From contig JAFGKY010000124.1 in NCBI GenBank assembly GCA_016928305.1, positions 1 to 60,610 of the forward strand: a stretch of 60,610 bases of DNA. The letters are read 5' to 3'. A program made the translations under genes and the position numbers. The stretch is from Bacteroidales bacterium (GTDB lineage Bacteria; Bacteroidota; Bacteroidia; Bacteroidales; UBA10428). The notes beneath the pieces were generated by a model that saw nothing but the letters and a program-made list of their open reading frames with translations, was not told the origin of the DNA and did no database searches. How positions within the stretch are numbered: position 1 is the stretch's first letter; every line of letters begins with the position of its first letter. Positions 34,901-43,209 of the stretch are shown in pieces.

Positions 34901-37739
34901 AGGCATCGTACCATCGGTTCGTTATACCATCATTGCCGGTCCGGGAGTGCAGGGTAAATATTCCTCCGTCACAGTTCTTCATATCGTTAACAACCGGGGT
35001 ACCGGGTATTGGATTAATAACAGCAGTAACCCTTCGGCGTGTGCTTTCACAACCTGTAGTATCGTTATAGGAGGCCACCCAGTAAGTATTGGTTGTTGAT
35101 AATGCGGGTGTGGTATAGTTGACGCCTGTGTATAAAAGACTGTCGGTAGAAGCGTTTTTGTACCAGTGATTACGATTACCATTTGTTCCAATGGTGGAAC
35201 TGAGCATAACCTGTCCGGGACCGCAGCGACTTTCTTCAGCCACTCCGGGTACACCGGGAGTGGGTTTATACAGTATAAAAACGGTATCAGCGCTTGGAGG
35301 ACATGATCCGCTGATTATCCTCCACTCAAAGGAATACCATCCTTCATCACCCGTATTAATATGAGCAAGGGTGCCCGCATAATGTGGACCCGGAACAAAG
35401 GTGACAGGTCCTGGTCCGCTCAATTTCCTCCATGTACCGGTTCCTATGCCCGGATCATTACCGTTAAGTACAGCAGAAGTGCCGCATACGGAATCAGGCA
35501 GACCTGCATCAGCAGGAGGCACCGGTACTCCAAAATCGATCGTAAGTGTATCGCTGGTACGGCAGCTTTGGTTGACGATGGTCCATGCAACTTCGTATAG
35601 ACCTTCATTGCCCGCTAGTATTTGAAGCGTGGCATTCGGATTATGAACATCCGGAGAAAAAACAGGGTTAGTCCCGGATGGATTCGTAACAACCGACCAG
35701 GTACCTGTGCCAACAGTAGCTGTATTTGCACCAAGAGGTGCCGTTATAGAACTGCACAAGGCCTGATCAAATCCGGCGAAGGCAGGAGCAGGAGCTTCAT
35801 CACGTGTTATGATCACCTCATCGTTACTTCCAGTACAAATTCCGAATTGACTGGAAACAGTCCATCGGAACCTGTTGGAGCCAAAACCCAGATTCGATAC
35901 CTGAGATACCGGTGATGATATATCATTAATAATACCACTCCCCGTTATTCTTGACCATATACCACTTCCTCCATTTGTAACAGGTAATGCAGCCAGGTTA
36001 ACGGAGGTTGAATCACACACACCACGATCGGGTCCTGCATTTGCCGGTTCAGGTGTGCGATCACGGAGAATCATTACAGTATCGGAGGTGGTGTTGCAGG
36101 CACCATACTGACTAGCGACCGTCCAGACAAGGTTGTTTTCACCTCCTGCTATGCCGGTGATCTGACTGTTGTACAGGTGTACATCCATGATGGAACAACT
36201 ACCGGAAACCATCGTCCAGGTGCCTCTTCCATTGTTGGTGGGATTATTTCCCTGTAAGGTTGTTGAAGAGTCGTCACAAAACGACTGATCAGGTCCCGCA
36301 GCAGCAGGCCCTGGCTGAAGATCACGGATTATGATAACCTCATCCATGGAATAGCACGGTCCGTTCGCCAGTATCCATCGGAACAGGTTGGGCCCCGGAT
36401 CCAGATCATGAACCAGGGTAGTCGGATTAGCCGGATCATCGATAACAGCACCTCCGGTAGTTGTCCACTGGCCCGTTCCCACAGTAGGTATATTTCCTTC
36501 CAAATGGTAAGTATCGGAACATATCGTTGTGTCTTCGCCTGCCGAAGGTGCCGGAGCCGGAGTATCAAATATCCGGAAGGATATTTCACTTGGTGCACTG
36601 GCACAGGCACCAATACTTTCGGTGACATAATAGGAATACTGCCCGCCTACCGTGTTATCAAGATATGTCGGAGCTCCGGTAGGATCAAAGGAATTACCGG
36701 TGTGAATATAATTCGTTAACAAAGAATCACTGTACCAGTTAACAGTGCCCCCCGATGTCGAAAGCGTCAGGTTAATAGGACTTCCTGCACAGAATTCCAG
36801 GGTAGGATTGGTTATCTGCGGAGGTGTTGTTATTATTTCAATCAGCGCTGTCGTGGTTATTGGCTCATAATCACCATTGATAAGATCGGTAGGAGGAATT
36901 GCATCGAAAGGATTCCGGTCGTAAGGATTACATATATTCCAGTTACGCATGGTGATCTCAAAAATGTCCCCTGCAATACCACCGGCAGGCGCACTAATAG
37001 GCCAGGAGATTTCTGTCGGACCATCAGCCGGGATCGGGATTTCAACAATGGGACCTGCAACCGGCGGAAGGGAATTGCCTGCCGCATCAGTCATTTGGTA
37101 TGTATTTCCCAGCGGATCTTGTACGGTTACATAAGGGATTCTGTCTCCACCAATCGACGTGGTTCCGTATATAAACTGCACCCAGCGCGTGATCCGGTTT
37201 GGCTTATCGGGTTCAACGCCAATGTTGCAGTTAAAATTTGAATTATCCCTGAACCGGACATCCACAATATCCTCGCCTTCGCAAAACTGTGCAACTACAG
37301 GATCGGTAATGATTACTGCTCCGTTTTCATTATCCCTGGCCCAGGCACTGAATGTCTGTTCCTGACGGCTGCTGCTCACACAAGTAGTTCCGTCGTATAC
37401 AACAAAGGCTTCGGCGGTATAGGAACAATTATCAGCTGGCGGATACAGATGAACAGCTGAGGCGGTAAAAATGGTGTCGCCCTGCGAAACAGCCGGTACA
37501 AGAGTGGTTGCACCGGTACCATCATTCCAGACATAGAGAATTTCAACACGAGAAGGATCAACAGGAAGGATGAACTTGTATCGTACATCCATGGTAAGAT
37601 TAACGGGGGCACAAACACTGCTGGGGACCTGTCCGCTATAGTTGTCTGAGATTAACGCACACTGGCTGTATATCCCCGGCTGAAACGAGATTAATGATAA
37701 CGTGGTTGCAGTCAGTAGTTTTGTGAAAGTGCCCCTCAT
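31968..37739 (-). CDS. Giant repetitive adhesin with T9SS type B (CHU_C) sorting domain
   Basis: This 1923-residue protein has a signal peptide (residues 1-25). After an N-terminal region of about 365 residues come five modules of about 86 residues opening with AG-D-C patterns (AGEDTTIC, AGPDQSFC, AGPDRGVC, AGFDQALC, AGLPDSVC; roughly 393-826). Four Ig-like repeats of about 83 residues follow (HWY...TYWVASYN...TGCES; roughly 826-1159). A unique part comes next, then five PKD-type domains with WDFGDG-like motifs (roughly 1440-1820). The last 90 residues are the gliding-motility-associated C-terminal domain (IIFPNAFRPES, MIFNRWGELIFES, GWDGYVDG). It is probably a SprB-like surface fibre exported by the T9SS with the PorP/SprF protein encoded downstream. 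Confidence 0.92.
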   Translation of the reverse strand: MRGTFTKLLTATTLSLISFQPGIYSQCALISDNYSGQVPSSVCAPVNLTMDVRYKFILPVDPSRVEILYVWNDGTGATTLVPAVSQGDTIFTASAVHLYPPADNCSYTAEAFVVYDGTTCVSSSRQEQTFSAWARDNENGAVIITDPVVAQFCEGEDIVDVRFRDNSNFNCNIGVEPDKPNRITRWVQFIYGTTSIGGDRIPYVTVQDPLGNTYQMTDAAGNSLPPVAGPIVEIPIPADGPTEISWPISAPAGGIAGDIFEITMRNWNICNPYDRNPFDAIPPTDLINGDYEPITTTALIEIITTPPQITNPTLEFCAGSPINLTLSTSGGTVNWYSDSLLTNYIHTGNSFDPTGAPTYLDNTVGGQYSYYVTESIGACASAPSEISFRIFDTPAPAPSAGEDTTICSDTYHLEGNIPTVGTGQWTTTGGAVIDDPANPTTLVHDLDPGPNLFRWILANGPCYSMDEVIIIRDLQPGPAAAGPDQSFCDDSSTTLQGNNPTNNGRGTWTMVSGSCSIMDVHLYNSQITGIAGGENNLVWTVASQYGACNTTSDTVMILRDRTPEPANAGPDRGVCDSTSVNLAALPVTNGGSGIWSRITGSGIINDISSPVSQVSNLGFGSNRFRWTVSSQFGICTGSNDEVIITRDEAPAPAFAGFDQALCSSITAPLGANTATVGTGTWSVVTNPSGTNPVFSPDVHNPNATLQILAGNEGLYEVAWTIVNQSCRTSDTLTIDFGVPVPPADAGLPDSVCGTSAVLNGNDPGIGTGTWRKLSGPGPVTFVPGPHYAGTLAHINTGDEGWYSFEWRIISGSCPPSADTVFILYKPTPGVPGVAEESRCGPGQVMLSSTIGTNGNRNHWYKNASTDSLLYTGVNYTTPALSTTNTYWVASYNDTTGCESTRRRVTAVINPIPGTPVVNDMKNCDGGIFTLHSRTGNDGITNRWYDASTGGTLLETDTVYTTGFIGSNTTFWVSSYNPVTGCEGSRVPVNIIIHPVPSQPFTNDESRCGAGTLTLTAALGAGSNVLHWYDAPANGTIIDTSANFTTPFLSATRSYWISGYNDTTGCESQRVLVQAIIYPVPGFPVANDVSNCGPDSLVFVSVPGTDATTSRWYDSITGGNLLHQHNVFNSPLLFATQNYYVASYNENNGCESSRLEVKGIILPTPGPNPIIGASQVGIGQTNVIYSVNYQPGSSYNWNIPPGVNLTLSNLNFVILEFPNLGTYSIRVQEINSIGCPGPVETKTILVKENVIVIDMNVTQAENCVNEDLQIAAIPAGGTPSYAISWFGAVQYLSATDIANPVFNADMPGVYKLYVNVTDINANQANDSITVVVHPNPYARIVSADTVVCAGEDHHLSVMVAGGSGIYSSYQWSGQTQPLNSTTSTTPVFNSVIKGFYDLKFTVIDDNNCRGSDSIILFNDIPRAVFTSDATPQCSPVTIHFTNASEGAVAYHWDFGDGDTSHNSDPEHLFKNVSSSVEHYHVVLTAISLNGCEHKTNEYITVYPNPVTVISTYPEKACHPAEILLSATPGGFRYNWDFGDGYSEEGNFNTLHTFVNLSEKDTTYAVTLITTSFFECLDTVTAFITVHPSPVAAFEVSPLSQMYPERTVMLTNTTPGTHWDHTWYFGDKTISFKRDPGTHSYPRPDEYTLKLVVKGEHCTDSTITMIEILPHPPVAEFKPVQPGCMPLTIQFENTSSYSNSFLWEFGDGAVSNKPNPEYTYYEAGKYKIKLTAWGDGGVDSYSTTNDVWILPNAFFETAPRFVFVNDQTVHFFNLSDNGHTYVWDFGDGTKSTEFNPKHLYTEEGNYDVTLNVWTENGCYDLYVLEEAVLVKPSGKIIFPNAFRPESELAENRIFIPGVIDNVAKYHLMIFNRWGELIFESFDKDTGWDGYVDGKMAKQDVYVWKVEGIYSNGLGFIESGDVTLMH

Positions 37740-38074
37740 TTTTTTCCTATCTTTTTTCCATGAACAGTTCGTTTTTTTTGACGAACATCAGAAATAAATT
37801 CTTTATTCTCTGATCACGAACGGGATTTAATAATTAACAGGGGGTCTAATTTTCAGGCATTTACAGAACTATAATGAACATTTTTCACGTGATTTTACGG
37901 AAAAAGGGATAAAATGTTTCATTGATTTGATGAAGGTCCGGCAGATTAAAAAATGATAGGATGGATTCCTACCGGTAAACCGGTACTGAGAAGTTGGAGG
38001 CGGGTGATGTCTATTCCATAAGCTGATAAGGATATACAATAAAAAATCCGGATCTTGCGATCCGGACTTTTGAG
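37740..38074. other. Intergenic region with small palindromes, no gene
   Basis: No coding frame was seen. It contains a GTTCGT/ACGAAC hairpin around 37768-37787 in the probable leader of the adhesin gene, a TACCGGT-AA-ACCGGTA palindrome at 37970-37985, and the terminator of the suf-side genes at 38036-38068. No TAnnTTTG was found for the adhesin promoter. Confidence 0.55.
38036..38068 (-). terminator. Rho-independent terminator after the suf-side gene block
   Basis: On the minus strand TCCGGATC-gcaa-GATCCGGA forms a perfect 8-bp stem followed by TTTTTTATTG. It lies directly after the stop of the sorting-domain-only protein and ends the suf-direction transcript. Confidence 0.88.
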
Positions 38075-38449
38075 TTATTTAACCATAATTTTTTCGGTGT
38101 AGGTTTTCTCTTCGTCGAAACTGATTTTCAGGAGATACAATCCTTTGCCCAATTCATTGAGATCAATCTGTGTGGTAGTTATACCCGTCTTGTATTCTTC
38201 TTCAAGAATAACTGAACCCACAATGGTAAGTAACTTTACAGATTTAATATCCTGATTAGCAGTAATGTTAATGCGATTGTTAATTACAGGATTTGGGTAC
38301 ACACTTACCTTAAGATCCTGCACCTCAGTATTAAAAGCAACGAATTCTTCATCTGAGATCTGACTATCCAACAACCTGGCAATGCCGGTATTGAATCCCA
38401 GAGAAATCAACATCAACAACATTGCCAATACAGGTAAGATTTTTTTCAT
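38075..38449 (-). CDS. Orphan T9SS type A sorting-domain protein
   Basis: This 124-residue protein has a signal peptide (MKKILPVLAMLLMLISLGFN). A linker of only about 20 residues follows, then a complete type A sorting domain of about 78 residues (VSVYPNPVINNRINITAN, LLTIVGSVILEEEY, DLNELGKGLYLLKISF). There is no passenger domain. The ATG at 38449 was chosen because it gives a normal signal peptide. It lies downstream of the sufT-like gene with a 96-base gap and is followed by the block's terminator. Possible roles are a tag-only peptide at the surface, a T9SS occupancy sensor, or a gene remnant. Confidence 0.8.
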   Translation of the reverse strand: MKKILPVLAMLLMLISLGFNTGIARLLDSQISDEEFVAFNTEVQDLKVSVYPNPVINNRINITANQDIKSVKLLTIVGSVILEEEYKTGITTTQIDLNELGKGLYLLKISFDEEKTYTEKIMVK

Positions 38450-38545
38450 GCGTCCTGGCAATTCAATCATTATCATGTTCAAAAACCAGCACAAAGATAA
38501 TAATATAGCAATGAATGACAAAGGTTTTTGTAAAAATCAGCTTTA

Positions 38546-38872
38546 TTACAGCATACCTAATTCGAGTAAGGCTTCTTCCGACATCATCGACTGATTCCAG
38601 GGGGGATCAAATACCAGTTTAACAGTGGTTTCGTTTATTCCTTCAATGGCATTGATTTTGTTTTTAATTTCCATCAGCAGTTTGTCGGCAACCGGGCAAT
38701 TGGGAGCTGTGAGGGTCATGGTAACAATGGCATTTTTCCGGTCATCGATATCGATATTATATATGAGACCAAGGTCATAAATGTTAACGGGTATTTCAGG
38801 ATCATAAGTGTTTTTAAGTGCTTTTACGATCGCTGCTTCAAGCTGTAATATGGTATCACCTATGTCTGCCAT
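38546..38872 (-). CDS. sufT: SufT/MIP18-like (DUF59) Fe-S assembly factor
   Basis: This 108-residue protein is a MIP18/DUF59 domain. The start IVKALKNTYDPEIPVNIYDL contains the DPEIP signature, TLTAPNCPVADKL carries the conserved cysteine, and VFDPPWNQSMMSEEA is at the end. Such proteins help mature Fe-S proteins. It sits six bases after sufE in the suf block, supporting that role. The symbol sufT is by family and context. Confidence 0.88.
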   Translation of the reverse strand: MADIGDTILQLEAAIVKALKNTYDPEIPVNIYDLGLIYNIDIDDRKNAIVTMTLTAPNCPVADKLLMEIKNKINAIEGINETTVKLVFDPPWNQSMMSEEALLELGML

Positions 38873-38878
38873 TTGGTT

Positions 38879-39325
38879 TTATCCGATGGTCTCCCGTCCG
38901 TATTTGGTTTGATATGCCAGTGCATACAATCTCATCTTTTTGATCATGGCCAGTAATCCGTTCGATCGTGTAGGCGATAGGTTTTGCCGCAAACCAATAC
39001 GATCAATAAAATACAGATCCGAATTGATTATCTCCCCGGGTTTACGGTTTGAAAGCACTCGAATAAGCAGGGAAATAATGCCCTTGGTGATTATAGCATC
39101 GCTGTCAGCCGTGAATACTACATGCCCGTTATCGTATTCAGCGTTAAGCCATACTTTCGACTGACAACCATTGATCAGGTTACCGTTCACCTTTTGTTTG
39201 GGATCGATAACCGGCAAGTTGTGACTTAATTCAATGATATAATTGTACTTGTCCATCCAGTCATCGAAAATCTCAAATTCATTGATAATTTCTTCCTGTA
39301 TGTCTGTAATTGTTTTATGATTCAT
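38879..39325 (-). CDS. sufE: SufE family sulfur acceptor
   Basis: This 148-residue protein accepts sulfur from SufS and stimulates it. The acceptor cysteine is in LINGCQSKVWL. The N-terminal DDWMDKYNYIIELSHNLP and the C-terminal GLRQNLSPTRSNGLLAMI are family features. The ATG at 39325 is preferred because the longer frame adds an unrelated hydrophobic stretch. It is separated from sufS by a repeat-rich 211-base gap and followed by the sufT-like gene. Confidence 0.93.
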   Translation of the reverse strand: MNHKTITDIQEEIINEFEIFDDWMDKYNYIIELSHNLPVIDPKQKVNGNLINGCQSKVWLNAEYDNGHVVFTADSDAIITKGIISLLIRVLSNRKPGEIINSDLYFIDRIGLRQNLSPTRSNGLLAMIKKMRLYALAYQTKYGRETIG

Positions 39326-39406
39326 ACAATATATTATAAACAATTGCCAGAAAAGAAGGTTCGAAATTAACTCAAATTGCGGATAACACAAAATCAAAGT
39401 TTACAG

Positions 39407-39523
39407 ACCTGCCTGCTTCGCTTTCGCGTAGCTTCAGCGGAGCAAAGCCGTCAGGCAGGTTGACAGATTAACAAGTTAACAGATTGACAGATTTGCCGTG
39501 GACTGTGGACCGTCGACTGTGGA
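39407..39523. repeat. Composite intergenic repeats between sufS and sufE
   Basis: ACCTGCCTG (39407-39415) and CAGGCAGGT (39452-39460) bound a GC-rich foldback. Next come TTAACAGATT/TTGACAGATT-type units (39460-39493) and GTGGACTGTGGAC units (39498-39523). The latter resemble those near 7860, and the CCTGCCTG type recurs at 6234. They interrupt the suf block. Confidence 0.7.
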
Positions 39524-39536
39524 CTAAAACAAGATA

Positions 39537-40760
39537 TCAACCGCTAAACATCGATTTAACCTTCTTAATACCTTCAACCATATAGTCAATCTCTTCAGAA
39601 GTATTATACAGAGCAAAGGAAGCGCGGATGTTCCCTTCGATACCATAATGTTGCATCACGGTTTGGGCACAATGTGTTCCGGTACGGACGGCAATGCCCA
39701 TTTTATCGAGTACCATTCCGGCATCATACGGATGAACATCCCATATGTTGAAAGAGACGATTGATGTTTTCTCTGGTGCCCTGCCATACAGAGTAATATA
39801 GCCTAACTCATCCAGTCGCCCGACAGCATATTTTAACAAATCGTGTTCATGCCGGATAATATTTTCCTGACCGGCTGAAAGAATAAATTCGACAGCCCTG
39901 CCCAGTCCAATTGCCCCCACATAGTTCATGGTTCCTGCTTCAAATTTGTATGGCAACTGATTATAGGTTGTTTTTTCAAATGTCACCACATCCACCATTT
40001 CACCTCCTCCCTGGAAGGGAGGCATATCACTGAGCCATTTTTCTTTCCCGTACAATATTCCGATGCCGGTAGGGCCGTACATTTTATGCCCTGAAAAGAC
40101 AAAAAAATCACAATCCATCTCCTGAACATCAATGGGAATATGCGGAACCGACTGAGCACCGTCAATAATCACTGGAATATTATATTTATGTGCCAATGAA
40201 ACGATGGACTTAACGGGATTAATGGTTGCAAGGGTATTGGAAGCATGAATAACAGCAACCAAACGGGTTTTTTTATTGATCATTTTTTCCATTTCATCCA
40301 GTTGCAGAATACCATCATCATTGAAAGGAATGACCTTCAGTTTTGTATTCTTTCGCTCACATAACATTTGCCAGGGAACTATATTCGCATGATGTTCCAT
40401 TTCGGTGATGATGATTTCGTCACCCTCATGAATATACCGCTCCCCGAAAGAAAAAGCTAAACCGTTTATGGATGCTGTTGTACCGCTGGTAAAGATGATT
40501 TCATGTGAATGTTTTGCATGGATGAATTGTTGAACGATCTGCCGGGCTTTTTCATATGCATCCGTTGCCTGATCACTGAGATAATGAACCCCTCTGTGAA
40601 TGCTGCTGTTCCCATGCCGGTGAATAGCATTTATACATTCAATGACCGGTAAAGGCTTCTGGGTTGTTGCACCATTATCTAAATAGACCAGAGGTTTGCC
40701 GTAAATCTTATCCCGGAGGATCGGAAAATGATTCCTGATTTTATATACATCGAAGCTCAT
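39537..40760 (-). CDS. sufS: Cysteine desulfurase SufS
   Basis: This 407-residue PLP enzyme (group II cysteine desulfurase) supplies sulfur for Fe-S clusters. The PLP lysine is in FSGHKMYGPTGIG, the catalytic cysteine in RTGTHCAQTVM, and the HRGVHYLSDQATDAYE and ITEMEHHANIVPW regions are typical. The length is normal. It starts 12 bases after the sufD stop on the same strand. Confidence 0.96.
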   Translation of the reverse strand: MSFDVYKIRNHFPILRDKIYGKPLVYLDNGATTQKPLPVIECINAIHRHGNSSIHRGVHYLSDQATDAYEKARQIVQQFIHAKHSHEIIFTSGTTASINGLAFSFGERYIHEGDEIIITEMEHHANIVPWQMLCERKNTKLKVIPFNDDGILQLDEMEKMINKKTRLVAVIHASNTLATINPVKSIVSLAHKYNIPVIIDGAQSVPHIPIDVQEMDCDFFVFSGHKMYGPTGIGILYGKEKWLSDMPPFQGGGEMVDVVTFEKTTYNQLPYKFEAGTMNYVGAIGLGRAVEFILSAGQENIIRHEHDLLKYAVGRLDELGYITLYGRAPEKTSIVSFNIWDVHPYDAGMVLDKMGIAVRTGTHCAQTVMQHYGIEGNIRASFALYNTSEEIDYMVEGIKKVKSMFSG

Positions 40761-40772
40761 CCATCGTATTTG

Positions 40773-42137
40773 TTATCCACAGCGTATATCACAGTTATTA
40801 CAGCGCGCAAGCTCTCCACGCAGTCTTTTATCTACCATTTCAATAATGCGATCACGCAGCAGGCCGACTTGAATTTTACCTATGATCTCATCGGCAAAGG
40901 CGTACATCATTAATTGCCGGGCCTCCTTTTCACTGATACCGCGCGAACGGAGATAAAACATAGCCTCACTGTCGAGTCTTCCAACGGTGGCACCATGGCT
41001 GCATTTGACATCATCGGCATAGATCTCAAGATGCGGTTTGGTGTTCATCCGGGCACCGGGTGACAGCAACAAGTTATTGTTTTTCTGATAGGCCTGTGTC
41101 TTCTGTGCATCCTTGCTTACGTATATCTTTCCATTAAAGGCCCCGGTGGCATTTTCATCGAGGATGCCCTTAAAAAGTTGAGTACTGGTGCAGTGCGGCA
41201 TAGCATGGTTTACAAGCGTATAATTTGCCACATGCTGTTTATCATCGGCCAAAAATAATCCGTAAAGATTACTTTCACAACCGGTGCCATTAAGCCTGAC
41301 GAAGAAATTATTTCGTATCAGACCACCATGCAGCGATATGGTATTGGATGTAACCATACTTCCTTCTTCCTGTTGAATAAAGGTATGGGTAATCTGTGAC
41401 GAAAAGCTGTTTTCATTCTGCATTCTTGAAAAATCAATACGGGCATTCTTCCCTGCATGAATTTCTGTCAGTGAATTGGTGATATAACTGTGAGCACAAA
41501 GTGTATGGTCACAGACCACCACACTACAGGATGAATTGTCGCCGACAACAATAAGGTTACGACGAGTTATCCTGAGGTTTCGGAAAGAGAAACTAAGGTT
41601 TATGATTTGCAGGGGCTTTTCAAGTGATAATCCGTTGGGTACATAGATAAACACACCATCGTGTGCAAACAGAGTATTCAGCGCAACCAGCCCGTCTGAT
41701 GAAGTGTCGGCAAATTTCCCATAATACCGGCTGAAAATATCAGGATATTTATTCGAAGCCTCATTAAGACCACAAACAAGGATACCCTCCGGAAGTCCCG
41801 GAAGCTTGTTATCAACATAATAAAATCCATTGAGTACCAGGACCACATAAGTATCAAGTTCGGGGATTTCACATTTGAAAATTTCCCTGAGATTTACTTT
41901 AAAAGGATCATCTATGAATTCGACATCATAATTACCCTTCAGGTAATCTTCAATATGGGTATACAAGTAAGCTTCATTTTTGGTTGTAGGAACTCCCAAT
42001 CGTGTGAAATCTTCAAGTGCTTTTGGCCGGTAACTGTTGATAACCTCTCCAGCATTCTTTTCGAGAGTATCATTATTATCCCTGTAAAGTTTCAGCAAAG
42101 CTGCAGAAATATCATTTGTATGGATCGATGCGTTCAT
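40773..42137 (-). CDS. sufD: Fe-S cluster assembly scaffold SufD
   Basis: This 454-residue protein is a SufBD beta-helix. The C-terminal GATVGRLDSEAMFYLRSRGI with the conserved KCSHGAT is diagnostic. The N-terminus is variable and helical as usual. SufD pairs with SufB and SufC to form the assembly scaffold. It lies between sufC (20-base gap) and sufS (12-base gap). It ends in a cysteine-rich tail (CNNCDIRCG), which is worth noting. Confidence 0.95.
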   Translation of the reverse strand: MNASIHTNDISAALLKLYRDNNDTLEKNAGEVINSYRPKALEDFTRLGVPTTKNEAYLYTHIEDYLKGNYDVEFIDDPFKVNLREIFKCEIPELDTYVVLVLNGFYYVDNKLPGLPEGILVCGLNEASNKYPDIFSRYYGKFADTSSDGLVALNTLFAHDGVFIYVPNGLSLEKPLQIINLSFSFRNLRITRRNLIVVGDNSSCSVVVCDHTLCAHSYITNSLTEIHAGKNARIDFSRMQNENSFSSQITHTFIQQEEGSMVTSNTISLHGGLIRNNFFVRLNGTGCESNLYGLFLADDKQHVANYTLVNHAMPHCTSTQLFKGILDENATGAFNGKIYVSKDAQKTQAYQKNNNLLLSPGARMNTKPHLEIYADDVKCSHGATVGRLDSEAMFYLRSRGISEKEARQLMMYAFADEIIGKIQVGLLRDRIIEMVDKRLRGELARCNNCDIRCG

Positions 42138-42157
42138 AAATCATAATTGATAGTTAG

Positions 42158-42907
42158 TTACTCGTTCCCATCGCTGATCCAGTCATAGCCTTTTTCTTCA
42201 AGTTCAATGGCCAGCTCTTTCCCGCCCGATTTCATAATTTTCCCCTTATACAGAACATGTACATAATCAGGGATTATATGGTCCAGCAACCGTTGATAAT
42301 GCGTTATTACGATAGTGGCATTGTTTTTTGTTCTCAGTTTGTTGACCCCGTTAGCAACAATTTTCAGTGCATCGATATCCAAACCCGAGTCGGTTTCATC
42401 CAGGATAGCCAGTTTTGGACTAAGCATGGCCATCTGGAAGATCTCATTTCTCTTTTTCTCACCCCCCGAGAATCCCTCGTTTACCGAACGATTGGTGAGA
42501 TTGGTATGCAATCCGACCAGCTCCTGCTTTTCACGCATCAATTTAAGAAAATCGGATGCTGAAATAGGATCCAGTCCATTAAATTTCCGTTGTTCATTGA
42601 CAGCTGTCTTCATAAAATTAACCAACGATACTCCTGGAATTTCAACCGGGTATTGAAATCCAAGAAACAGTCCCTTTCTTGCTCTTTCTTCAGCTGCCAT
42701 ATCAAGCAGGTTTTCTCCAAGGTATGTAACATGACCCTTTGTTATTTCAAAAATATCCCTACCTGCCAATGCTGAGGCCAGCGTACTTTTGCCAGACCCA
42801 TTAGGACCCATGATGGCATGAACTTCGCCTGCCTTTACAGTAAGGTTTATGCCCTTGATGATTTCTTTTCCCTCAATGGCAATATGTAAATCTTTAATAT
42901 TCAGCAT
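42158..42907 (-). CDS. sufC: Fe-S assembly ATPase SufC
   Basis: This ABC-type ATPase of about 249 residues energises the SufBCD scaffold. Walker A is GPNGSGKST, the signature is FSGGEKKRNE, and Walker B with the D-loop is LAILDETDSGLD. The ATG at 42907 gives the usual MLNIKDLHIAIEGKEI start. An in-frame ATG at 42925 would add six residues. It is preceded by the 8-base tandem array that separates it from sufB. Confidence 0.96.
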   Translation of the reverse strand: MLNIKDLHIAIEGKEIIKGINLTVKAGEVHAIMGPNGSGKSTLASALAGRDIFEITKGHVTYLGENLLDMAAEERARKGLFLGFQYPVEIPGVSLVNFMKTAVNEQRKFNGLDPISASDFLKLMREKQELVGLHTNLTNRSVNEGFSGGEKKRNEIFQMAMLSPKLAILDETDSGLDIDALKIVANGVNKLRTKNNATIVITHYQRLLDHIIPDYVHVLYKGKIMKSGGKELAIELEEKGYDWISDGNE

Positions 42908-43209
42908 GATACTATAATTATTCATCCAAATACAATCTGTCTGAAAGTTTACAGGGGTATGGTTTCACATGTTTACCCATATTGGAAACCGATTCATAAC
43001 CAATCTGTAAACCCGTCAACCTGCAAATTCTACAATCTTCAAACTTTCAAACTTTCAAACTTTCAAACCTTCAAACCTTCAAACCTTCAAACTTTCAAAC
43101 CTTCAAACTTTCAAACTTTCAAACTTTCAAACTTTCAAACTTTCAAACCTTCAAACCTTCAAACCTTCAAACTTTCAAACTTTCAAACCTTCAAACTTTC
43201 AAACTTTCC
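42908..43209. other. Gap between sufB and sufC filled mainly by a tandem array
   Basis: More than half of these 302 bases is the 8-base array. The rest (about 42926-43039) includes CATGTTTACCCATATTGG-like unique sequence with no gene. A plus-strand frame across it only translates the repeat. Confidence 0.7.
43040..43207. repeat. 21-unit tandem array of CAAAC[T/C]TT
   Basis: Exactly 21 uninterrupted 8-base units CAAACTTT or CAAACCTT lie here. Every unit is identical except the sixth base, whose order is TTTCCCTCTTTTTCCCTTCT and a final T. The array ends two bases before the stop codon of sufB. There are no other substitutions, insertions or deletions. Confidence 0.95.

Noticed and set aside
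34096..36719. Several frames of 60-130 codons on both strands within the adhesin gene
   Set aside because: They are shadows of a repetitive, threonine-rich gene whose own frame is continuous and fully explained by domains.
43040..43207. CRISPR-like array
   Set aside because: The units are eight bases with no spacers, and no cas genes are present. It is a simple tandem repeat.
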